Shown here: positions 25,601 to 37,600 of the stretch, piece after piece
Layout: each line of letters opens with the position of its first letter
How positions within the stretch are numbered: the stretch's first letter is position 1
DNA from: a virus
Strand: one strand, 5' to 3'
IMG/VR virus record: IMGVR_UViG_3300030060_004277
Coordinates: 1 to 64,000 of that record
Length of the DNA: 64,000 bases
Translations under genes and position numbers: made by a program
Notes under the pieces: generated by a model
Database searches by the model: none
What the model saw: only the letters and a program-made list of their open reading frames with translations
Told to the model about the DNA's origin: nothing

Positions 25601-28600
25601 CTTCCAAAGGTACTTCTGGAGAATAGGTAGTAATCATCAGGTGCATATTGCGTTAATCCCCTGTAGTTTTGCGCCTCTGAGCCTTGTGGTCCGTTCTTAT
25701 GCAGTATTGACCACCATGGTATGTTCAAGGTATACCCCGGAGTGGCGTCTGAGAACATGCTCGCATATGGAAAACCCCTTCTGGTGAATGATGGGGTCTC
25801 AGTTAATTGCACACCGAGTGGGTTGTATGACATCAGTGGTGGTACGTTAGTAAACTGACTACCGTGGTCGGGGCTGATATCGAGCATCACCTCGTTGACG
25901 AACACCTCGCATCCCCTGACGTCTGCTTGTACCTCCTTGGCTAGAACAAGCGCTAAACCACCTATTTTCGTACTTCTGCTTGAATCTCGCTTGATTCCAA
26001 CCACTGTGTTGACTTGTTGACTTGTCAGGCTCACGGTGCTGTCATAGTTGTGATAGCCCACTAATTGATTGGAGAAGACGTTGGGTTGTATGACAATTTG
26101 ATATGCGCCGACCTCAGCAGGGTCAGGGAAGTGCCTTTCCAACGTGTAATTGGCACTTGCCTCGAGAACTACTGTGTGCCCACCTAGTGAATTCATCGTC
26201 CCAGCGGTGCCTGAGGATGCTAGAACACCATAACCATCATATTTCACACCAGTCTCGAACATCAACGTGAACGCCCCTCCATGTATATCGCTGGGCGGCG
26301 ATGGAGCGGCGTTCACACCACTGAAATTTACCTCTGCTTCCAGCGGGTTGATGTTGTCCACCAACGAGGTGCCGAGTGATGTTTCCACCTCTGAGAGCAC
26401 GTTAGTTGAAGTTGTATGCTTGTTGAAAAGACCTGCGTCAAGGAAAGAGGTTGTCGAATTAAAATCAGCCAAATGACGCTCATACAGCGATTGATAGGCA
26501 GGATGAGCCCAGTGTCCGGGTAGCATCGGCATCGTCGGTGTGACGAAATGATGCCCCATTCTAGGGTAGGGCATTGGTGTCATCTGAGGTTCGCTGTATG
26601 CGTTGTGTGCAATCGTGTCACCAGCGAAGTAGAGGGTATGTGCCATATCAGGTGAGTTGCCGCTAACCTCTGCATGGTCCCTCATTCTTCTAGCGGCGAA
26701 GAATCTGGTTGAGCAGGCTGGCACGTAGTAGGATGGCACTACCTTCAGATTGGTGACCGTCTGCCCCGCCATGAAGTCAGCGAAGTCAACATCGCCCACA
26801 ACGGTCAGAGTCGCACTACCAGCACTGGTGTAAGAGCAAACTGCGCCCTCATCGGTCGTGGGGTTGTAGACTCTCAGGAACTTCCTGCTGTCAGCGACCT
26901 CCTTGGTGCCGAACCCAGCGTCTATGACTTTAGCGTCAGGCGTGTCGCTGACCACCAACTGACTGCTGCTCGGTGTCCAACTCACAACAGACAAGTCTTG
27001 ATTTTGCAGGCTACACGCACCGGAGGAGCCAAACGAGTGTGTGTATGTAGTAGGATACCGATGAGTGTGGGAGTGACCCATCTTAGTGACATGGAACAAC
27101 AGGGTCCTGTCATGTAGTTCGTACGAGGACTTGAGTGGGTTGTTGTTGTTCCAAGCGCCGACCTCGGAGTCGAAGGTCACTGGGTTGATTCTCTCCCAAT
27201 TGTGGTCCTCGTACGTAGGTGAGTTTCTGGGACCTGCTACTGAGTTGTCGAACAGGTGACCTATGTGAGTATCGCCGAGGTCTGGGTGTATCATACCACC
27301 AGAGCCCATCGTCTCATTCTGATAAGCCTGCAATGGGTCGAAGCCAGAGCGTACGACGATATTACCGGGTATCGAGTCTGGATTGGGTAGCATCACCTTT
27401 AGGTTGGGTGTGTTACCGCTGTTAGCCAGTGCTGGTGCCTTCCCGTTGGTGCCTCTGTCCGGTGGTGTCCTAAAGCCCCTGATGATTGTCCCCAGTGGGC
27501 TACCGCCCTCTATGACGTGCTCCTGCCCAGCGTCGTCTATGACTGTGATAGACTGGAACTGTATCTCCTCATTGGGGATGTTTAGCACGCTACCCACTGA
27601 GTAGGGGTTCTTCCTCATGAACTCAGGGTGGGATAGTTCCTGCGCTTGGAGCACTGGCATCATCGCGCTGTTGGTCGTCTCGAATGAGAACCTGACATTG
27701 CCGTACAACTTCTCGCCCGTCAGGAAGGCTGTGTCCGATGAGCCTGTCGTATCTACCCTAGTGACCCAAGGAACGGCACCGAGACCACGAGCGTTGATTG
27801 CTGGTAGTGACAGGTTGCCACCATCCATCCTCTTCCACACCACGTTCTCCACCGAGAAGTTCTTCGCAGGTGAGTTTTCGTACATCTGGAATGCGTTGAC
27901 GTCACCCATCCAATACTCAGTCGGATAGGCAACGCTGTTACCAGTGCTGGCTGTGTACGCTGTGCCTGTGTACTTATCAGCAGACACGTTCCTCTGAGCG
28001 TCACCACTCTCAAGCAAGGCAGAGCCCACGCTTCTATCTAGGTCGAAGAGTAGGTCACCGGTCTTGTTTAGACCCGGTGTAGCATTCTTCAGAAGCAGGT
28101 CATTGCTGGCTGATGTCGTATCGACGAAGGTCAGCGTACCGTTTGTGACAGACCCTCCCGTTGTTGAGGCGGATAGTTCGAACTCGGTGGTGCTGGTGAT
28201 GCTCGCTATGGTGGCACCTTCCGGTATGCCAGTCCCAATCACTCTCAGACCAACGATGATTTTGTCATCAGCATCATGCGTGATGGTGGGGTCGTCGTTG
28301 TAGTCACAGGTAGCGTTGGTGAATGAGAAGTTGGTGAAGAAGTCGGACGTGAGGGTATCGGTCCAATTCGCTCCTACCGTGCCTGTTGGCACTGCTGTGC
28401 CATCCACTATCAGAGCCTCGACGTTAGGACCGGCGTTTGCTGGTGCGATGTACCTGTCTTGGTCATGGAATCTGGGGTCGAATTGCGTAGTGCCAGCAGC
28501 GCGTATCTTGTTGCTGCTGGTGGTCTTGAGATGGAGCCAATCACCGTTGCACTGTATCAGGTCACGGTCGTACTTGTTCTTGAGTGCCGTCTCGCATTCG

Positions 28601-31600
28601 TAACTGACCACTAGGAAGGCGCTGGTGTACAGACCCTGTGGGTGTGTGAGTTCCTTCGGTAGGGTCGTCCTGTAGTTCGTGGGCGATGACCAGTGTGTGA
28701 CGCTGTTGGTGGTCGTATCACTGTCTTGGAAATAGGGACTCGATGTGCCTGTCGACCAACCGTCACCACTTGAGTCTGGGAAGTTGGTATAGAATCTGGT
28801 TTTGGTTAGAGCATCTGCTACGTTAGTGCCCAGACCATCCACGGGCGCTATGCTCTCCGGACTGTGCTTCATCGGTGCGACCACTGGCACTGAGCCATGC
28901 GTTGACATCACCGTGCCAGCGGTACCGTATGGCGAGAATGCCAGATTGGGATGATAGGCACCTAGACCAGCAGCGTAACCAGTGGTAGTGGTAGTGCTTG
29001 CGTTCTTGGTGGTGGAGACGGATATCTTGAGGCTGTTGAGCAAGGAGTACCTCTCGCCATGCCACCCCACTGCTCCGATTGGCCTCGTCCTGTCAATGGC
29101 ATCCGCGATGCCTGAGAAGTGAGCCTGTGTCATGTGGTCACGGGTGCTGTCGTTCTCGTTGTTGAAGCGTATCGTACCGGCCTTGGACCACACGAAGATA
29201 GTGGCATTGCTTGCTACTGTCGCGAAATCATCAGCGCTACCCCCTACATGGTCTTCCCAAGTCGCTATATCCTCGAACTCGTTCTTGCCCTCTATTCTGT
29301 TGGGTGCTAGGAAGAACTTGATGTCACCACTTGCGTTTATCTCCCTCGAGTGGTAACAGGCCCAACTCACGGTATTGCTGACATGGGCTCTCAGCCAGCC
29401 AGACGCTGGTATCTGCTCTGCTGTGACCTGATTGGGATTGCTGGTGTCGACTGTGATGAAATTGGTGGGTGCGCTTGATTGTTGCACCCCGCTCGATGAG
29501 GTTCCGACTGACACCCAGCCGTACCTGTCCTGTCTGAGGGAGTTGCCCATTGATGGCATGTGTGTGCCACCGAGCGCCTTCAGTGCCCCAGCACCGGGGA
29601 AGGTGTTGATGGCCGCACCCAGAATGGTGGCGAACTCCTCGCCGTTCTGACAGCGCGTCGCATCTACCACTATGTACTCCATTTGGGCGTGGGCAGTAGT
29701 CACTGAATCAGATGAGCCTGTGTAGTTCAGTGTCTTGTTCAACATGGTCCCCGATACCCTGAATGCCGCTGGGTGTATCTGGTCTCCCCTAGGCCACGAC
29801 GTGCCGTTTATTCTGTTATTACTACTAGCAGAGGGATGTGGTGGGTTGAATGTGATTTGATTGTCCATCCAGTGACCGCCGGGATGGAAGCCACCATCCA
29901 TGTGCCACACCGTATCAGCGGCCATCGCTATGCCGTATGCTATGACAGGGGTGTGCATCTTCGGATGTATGGGCAATAGGTCGGTAGCGTGATGCGGTGT
30001 AGCGTCACTGAACTGCTGACCGTAGTGCCTACCGTGAGCGGGTCTCTGTAGGAACTTCCCTTTCATGCAGTACCCGGCTGGCGTCTCCCAGTTGACCATC
30101 GTTCTCCAGTGGAATCCAGCAGTGTCGTTGTAACGGGTCTTGCTCATGGGGCCGAACGTGTACTTGTCGTTGTCGATGGAGTTCGGGAACAGTAGATTGG
30201 ATTGCGTGTCACTGTCAGGCACGGAGGCCCAAGTCGAATTGTTGGTCGCCGTGACTATCAGGCCGGGATTGGGCTCGAACTTGTTACCAGCGTCTACGCT
30301 GGAGTGTGCTAGACCATTGCTGTCGTTGACCTCCCTAGTGAAGGGGAACGCCTGACCCGGCCCGAATATGACATACGTGGTCTTGTTCTCAGTGCCATCG
30401 ATGTGGTCCTCGTACCTCGCCGTGGGGTGTGGGAACCTGAGGACTAGGGGAGTGGGCTTGGCAGTGATTATGTCATTCGACAGCACTGAGGTCTTGTTCA
30501 AATCAGGAGCAAGCACGTTGTCCTTGTTGAATGCTGGTGGTGTGATGCTACCACGGTGTTGGTTGCAAAGCGCTGCACCGGGGAAGAATGCGAACATTGC
30601 ATTGGTATCGAGCATTGCGAAACTGGTGGATATCTCGCTTGCGTTCTGTATGCCTGAGACTCCCGTAGGCCCATTGGCATAAGGGTGGGTGTAGAACGAG
30701 GAGTAATCGTTCTGAGTGCCGTCATTGACGTCAAGCGTAACACCACTGAAGCCACCGCCGAAGTACAATGGCACGCTGTGGTCACGACTTCTCTTACCGC
30801 CCTTGAACATGACAACAGGTTCTGAGAATACGCTACCGACGGAGCGCAGTCCATCGAACTTCCGGGTGTGTTCCCTATCCCCCCACTTGGACCATAGGTA
30901 GTCAACGCTTGCTGATGGGCTACCACCACCGCCGGTGTGATGGGTGTCGAAGTCATCGGAACCCGTGTCTGCTACCCACTCCAAATCATACGCATCGGCA
31001 GTGGATGCTGTGGCGCTGGTCGTGTTGTAACGTAGTTCTGCTGTTGTGTTTATGTCTGGGGAGAGATACACCCTCGCTCTCTCGTTTGCGGGTTTCAGTA
31101 CCACATGTGACTGGTAGTATGGAATCAGGAAGTCCGTGACGTCCTGTGCGGTGTTGTTCACATTGGCTCTGAGTCCACCCGCTTCGTCAGTAAGGAGTTG
31201 CGGGTTGTCTATCTTGGGCAGTATGTGGTCTCCCGATGAGCGTGTGAATGATATGCCCTTCAGTCCCTCCCTCCACTTCTTGATGCTCACTGGAATGTTG
31301 CTGGAGTCTACAAGAACCGGTGTGGCTGTGTTGCTGTTGGGTCCTCTCGCAGCAGTGCGTATCTGTAGTAGAGTGTAAGGTATGTAACCGCAGTCTATGT
31401 TACGGCTCTTGTCTATGTCAGCATCCGACACTGCTCTTGAGGTGCCGAAAGCATAGCCAACTGAGCCTGTTGGTCTCAATGTCTTCTCCAACTCACCGAA
31501 CTCCAGATGCGCGGCTTTGATTCCTTGGTCGGGATGGAGAGTGGCTGAGAATGATGTGTTGAGTGGCCGTAGCGTCTTGTTTGGGTTGTAGGCCCTGATG

Positions 31601-34600
31601 GTGATTGCGGTTGGGCTGACGCCCCACTCACCAAAGGTCCTACCATCTGCTGCATACATGTCAGTGCAATCGAACTTGAGTCCCTCTGCTGAGTTTATGA
31701 TGTTGCCAGCATTGACAGCAGCAGCGGTCACAGCAGCCATGAGTTCGTCAGTGACTAGACAAGTCCAGTTAGGCCCAGCGGATATGAACTCGCCACCATT
31801 GCCACTGATTGTCGCAAGTTCTGTGGATGTGAATCCCTCGACGTCGTAGAATTTGTCTCCCTCCCTTCTGCTGTAGGACGCCACATATCCTAGGTGGACG
31901 TCATCGGCGGGTGCCACGGTGAGTTTCCTGCCATGAATGTGTATGACGCCGTTCTCCTTGGGGAAGCCGTAGTACCCGAGTATGTCTATGTCACTGGACA
32001 TATGGGAATAGGGTCTTGCATGTGTGATAGTCAGTGTCGTGCCTGAGAGACTGAGCCCACCACCATCCAATCCAACCGATGAGCCTACCGCTATGGTAGC
32101 CTCCGGTGATGGTACGCCTCTCCACCTACCGCCCTTCCAAGCGTGCTCTGTGACTGTAGGCACTGCTCTTGCCGTGCCAGTTCCAGAACCAGCCCCAGTT
32201 GCTACGAAGAACGTGCCCACGTTGCTATCAGCAGCACCCACGGTGGTGAAATCGGTGCTGCCTGTGCTTACTATTCTATAGCGGTGACCTGTGACGAAAC
32301 CACCAGCAGTGTCTACGTTGGTAAGACTGCTATCGCCGTAATCCACCGCCATTCTGCCTGTGGAGTCTCCTGAGCCGAACATGTGCTTGCCTATCGTGAA
32401 GCCACCTTGTGAGGTATCACGGTCATCGAAGAATACGCAGACTTCATCGTCTATCGTGTTCGGTAGGATTGTGTTTTCATTCGAGAAGGACTCGCTCACT
32501 TGCTTGTAGACGTATCTTACTCCGAACTCGTCTCCGGTGTTGTCCTTGAATCTGAATCCGAAGACCTGTCCGCTGCCTATGTTGTCAGATAGTTTGTCAG
32601 CACTAGGCACGTATGAGCCATAGGAGCCTGTTGACTTTCCATACCTGTTGTTGAACCCCCTCTCGTTCACCTTGCCGAAACCCCATGTACCAGCATTGGG
32701 CGCCCATCCCGGCACACCTGTCGCTACTAATCCGCCGAAGTTGACTCTACCAGTGGCTCTCGACCCTACTCTGAGTCCCTTGGTCAGTGTTGAAGATGAA
32801 CCCTTGACGTCAAGAGATTCTACGTTGATTGTGTTATGGCTTTTACCGCTGATGGAATCGGACACCGCTCTGAGCACAGTGTCATCCTCGAAATCAGAGA
32901 CGCTATGCACGTCCTCACCGCTTTCCTCTGCTGTGATGTACTGACGTAGAGTGGTGATTGGTGCGAATGGTCGACCATGCTTGTTCAGTGGCATTGGTGC
33001 TGGATGCATGTTCTCACCCTCGTTCTCTTCCGGTAACGCCCAGAAGTTCCTCCACCTCCCACCATGTCCTATTAGGAACTCAGGCTCGTACGTGTCTTGA
33101 CCAGTGCTGTTGTCCAACCATACGCAGAAGTTACGGCCCGTTGCCCCCGGAACCGTGCTGTGTACGACTATCGATACACCGGTGTCTCCTTTCAGGTCCT
33201 GAACTTCCCTGCCTATGTGTGCTCTGACGTATCCCATGTGGGTGCCCTTGTTCTTGTCATCCACATGCCAGAAGGGAGAGGGGTCATGTGCTGAGCCGTT
33301 GTTGGTTCTAGCAGTTAGGGCACCGTGTTGATTGATGAGCCTGACTACTTCCTCAGCGGCTTGTCTGATATTGACAACACCTTCCCTGTTCTTGACCTCA
33401 CCCATATCGATGGTGAGTCTTCTGACGAAGTCCATGTCCTTCCACTCAGGGAGGTGCTGCAACCTGCTCTCCTCATGCGAGGTTAGGTCCAATGACTCTG
33501 CTCTGATTCCCCTGAGGCACAGGAAGGCGGGTATCACCCTCGTGCCATCTGGTGTGTCGAAGAAGGTGGATGGGTCCCTGAGGTTGTATCCGGATGATGA
33601 TGTGGATTTCCTGTGTGTGACGAGCGCTGATGTGAAGACATCAGACGAATCCAATGGGATTCTTGTCAAGAAATGAAGCGTGTCCGCCACTTCACTCAAA
33701 GACGCACTGTCATTGGTTCTGGGCACTGTGCTGTAACCGTGTCTCAGTCCATCGACAGTGCCACCGAGTGAGTATTCCGTATGCACATGATGACCGTGGG
33801 CCTTGCCGTAAATCCTGACGCTGGTGTTATCCCTGCCATCGGTCGGTAGTTTGTAGGTCCCAGTTGGAACTGTGCTTTCCAACAGGTCGCTTGTCTGTCT
33901 GTTGGCTAAGTCATGTGCGTATGCGCTCTCTATGAACTTTGATTGCTGTGTACTCCTGATGTATGGGTTCTGTGAGAGGTATCCGTTTGTCACGTCTATC
34001 TGAGTGGTCCATGGGCTAGGAGCGGAGCCAGCGTATTGCGCATTTAATTTGTAGAGGGATGTCCTGCTTGTACCACCTGTGTCAACGACTTCCTTTCTCC
34101 ACCCCAACTGCGTGGCCTCGGGACTCGTCTGCACTTGCATGAAGATGTCTTGGAATGCGATGAACTCCCTGTCATGTGCCACGTCGTATAGCAGGACCCG
34201 AGCATGGTCCGCAGTGAAAAGATAGGGGTCTGTGTAAGCGATAGTGGGCGCTTGTGAGGCAGTGAGGCCCAGTGCTAGGTAGTTCTCCTCTATCGTCCTG
34301 TTGACGTGTTGCACGTAGTTTCTAGCAGTCTCTAGGCAGTCATTACCAATCAGGAAGTTCTCTATCGGGGTGCTGTCTCTCGGTGAGTCGCTCAATGAGC
34401 CCGAGCCTCCAGTGAACTCGGACCACACTTGTGACTCGTCATACACGCCTCTGCTCTTAGCGAATAGTCCCTCAACGGCATGTGGATTGTTGTAGGACAT
34501 ATTAGCCCATATCGTATCGCCGTTACGGAGTCCACCGGGTGCGTATGGGTTCAACCACTTGGCATTGAGTATCGCATCTCTGTCCTCATAATCACCCATT

Positions 34601-37600
34601 GCCACTGCTAGTTTCGCGTTGGATGGTATGTCTGGCGCATTGCCCGAAAGATGTATTGTGCTACCATCGACTCTAGTGACAGTCCCTATCTTCTTGATTT
34701 CATCAGTCGTGGTATCAACATAGTAGTATACCTCGTCATCCTTCTTGATGTTCATACCATGTAGGTTGTGTAATGTCTTCTTTCCTAAATCACTGCTGTC
34801 TATTTCTACGTAGGCTCTCGCGGTAGAACTGTAGGCAGTAATACCGAGAGAGGTATCTATGTGCATGTTGTTGAAGAGTTCCCTGTATACCACACCACCG
34901 TCGTAGAACGTCTGACCGGTGCCGAAGGCAGAGGTCTCCCTTATCACTCTCGCAGCCTTTCTGCTCAATGTGATTTTCTTTCCGACCAAGGAGGTGGGGT
35001 TTGTTCCTACTGCTGTGGTGTACGCTAGTGTTATGCTGTTATCAGGCGTGGTGACAGAGCCAATGGTCTTGAGATTGCCATGGTAGTGGTATCTGTGTAT
35101 GGTGCTACCATCATTGTACTGAACCTCGTAGATGAGTTCTCCCTGCTCCTTTGGCGCGTTGGCGATGTCGTCATAGCCTAGATTGGGGAACCTAGCGAAG
35201 TCCTCTGGACTGAGAGTGAGGGTGAGAGCGAACTCGCTGTTGCCTAGTGATGTCTTGAGTTCGCTCAGTGGTTTCCCAGTTGCTCTCTTTACCTCTACCT
35301 TGGGTGCGTGTGGATTGCTCTCGGGACCAGCCTTGAACTCCACGGCGGTGACATATTGCCTGAGGCCGTAATCGACGTTTCCTCCCTGTGTCTTTACACT
35401 AGCAGCGTCATAGTGGTACTCGCTCCTACCTTCGAAATCCGATGACGGTGTGAACTCGTCAGATGAGATGACGTCTATATCACTGTCAAGAAGGGGGCCA
35501 CCCAAGAACACAGAAGCACCGGTTTGAAGCGAATCGAGGAAGCCATCGGTAATGGCATAGAGCCCGCTGATGACCCCCGGCTCTCCGATTCTTATCGAGC
35601 CGTTGGTGTAGTCGATGGATGAGTACCAAGCCCATTCTCCAGTCGCTGTGAAAATCTTCCTGTATCTTCTGTGTGAGGTACCATGGTACTTCGCGTTTGT
35701 CTTAGTGGGAGCAGGGAAGACATCGATGTCATTTAGATACAAATCCAGACCATTCGTCACATCTCCCTCTATCTTGGTGATGTAAGTGGACTTGACGAAC
35801 TCCCTCTTCTCTATCGCGAAGGAGTACGCGGAACTCGCCTCCCTGTCAGTCGGTGGCCTGCTCTTGAATCTCCTACCGACTGGTGAGGGGTTGTACGTGT
35901 GTGCGGTATGCGTGGCATCGACATGAATCTTGAATCCGTTGTCAGGACCCACTGTGCTCTTGAAGAACTGGTTAGTGAAGAGCGGTATCTCGGCAATCGC
36001 TCTGGTGCTGGCGTATTGAGTGCCGAGTTGGTAGTCGTGTGACACGTCATTCAGAGCCTGATGCATCCTGTCATTCACAGTGCTACCATTCTCTATATTG
36101 GACTCATCACCGAAGTCAGGTTCGCTGAAGACAGTGAAGTTGCCGTAAATCTCAACAGCACCACTCGTATCACCCACCATCAACCCGGTGGCGTTCAGTA
36201 TCTCACCTATCGAAGTGTACTCACTCCCTGATGCGCTTATGAAATCACCAGAGCCCAGTGTGGACAATGTGAAGGTGAAAGTGGTTCCAGACTTGCTGGA
36301 GTACTTGGCACTGCTACCGTCTGGTAGGTATATCCTGCCGTATCTGGGAAAGCCATAGGTGCCCCAACTCGCTAGGTCTTCCGAGTTGTTGTTGAGTGGT
36401 TCGACGAGAAGCGTGCCCGTGCCTGTGCTGAAATCCATATCCAGTTTGACTGCTTCAACAGCATATGCCCTACGAGTGGAGTAGGACTCGTGTGCCAGCA
36501 TGCTCTTCTGATACACCGGTTTGGTGTCCATGGCCCCTTGACCGGGTCCACCTAGGGTAACCGTAACCACTGGTGCGTTGGGCTCTATCTCCTTGACTAT
36601 GTGGGAGTCAGGGCTTCCAGTGCCTACTAGGTCCACATTCCTAGATGCAGCAGACTCAGAGAGACCAACACAATTAATCACGGTGTAGTTGCCCCTATCA
36701 GCGGCATCATTCTCCCTTACGCTTCTGACTCTGGCCCTGCTCAGCAGACACATTATCCTGAACAAGGAAGGATTGTTGGTTGAGGCGCTTCTGTCAATGT
36801 AATTGCTGAGTTGGTTTGTCCTTCTTCGGTCACTAGGTTGCACCACCAGCATCATGTTGGATACGCTACCATCGGGTATGGCCACGTTGTCTATGATATC
36901 GAATACCTCGTGTGTGTTTGAGTATGACGGGGTTATGGCAGTGTCAAACTGACCGGCTGATGGAGAGCCCACCACAGTGTCCGGCTCGACCCTGCTGAAG
37001 TCACCCTTGTCAGTCAGGCTTACTCCCGCTGAGATTTTAGGGAAGGAGACCATGTTGAACACTGATTCATGCGAGCCATCCACACTAGTGGAATCCAATA
37101 TGACAGATGGTGTGATGTTCTGTGAGGCGTCATCTGCCCTAGGTGTGTAGTTTGCTGGTGATAGCGTCTCATCTATGTCAGTGTCCGCTGAGTAACCCTC
37201 GCTGTTGTCACCAATCAGACCATGAGGTTGCAACATGTTGCTGGCGCTCTGTAAATCACCAGCGTTGAACTCTAGTATGCCACCAGCAGCGTAGAGCGTC
37301 TTACCTGATGATAGCGAGTCGACTATGGCATCGTAGATGAAGGACCCTGCTCCAGTGGACACATCGGATGCAGGCACTGTCTTTTCAACCATCAGCATGG
37401 GGTAGTATGGTCTCGCAGTGCCAGTACCAGAGCCAGTCCCCGTTGCATTGAATATGGTTCCAACATTGCTGTCACTAGCACCTATAGATGTGAAATCGGT
37501 ATTGCCTGCACTGACTATGATGTATGTCGTGCCTGAGACGAATGACCCCCCAGTGACTGTTTTGTGCATGCTTGCGCCAGTTAGGTCTACGGCGTTGTAG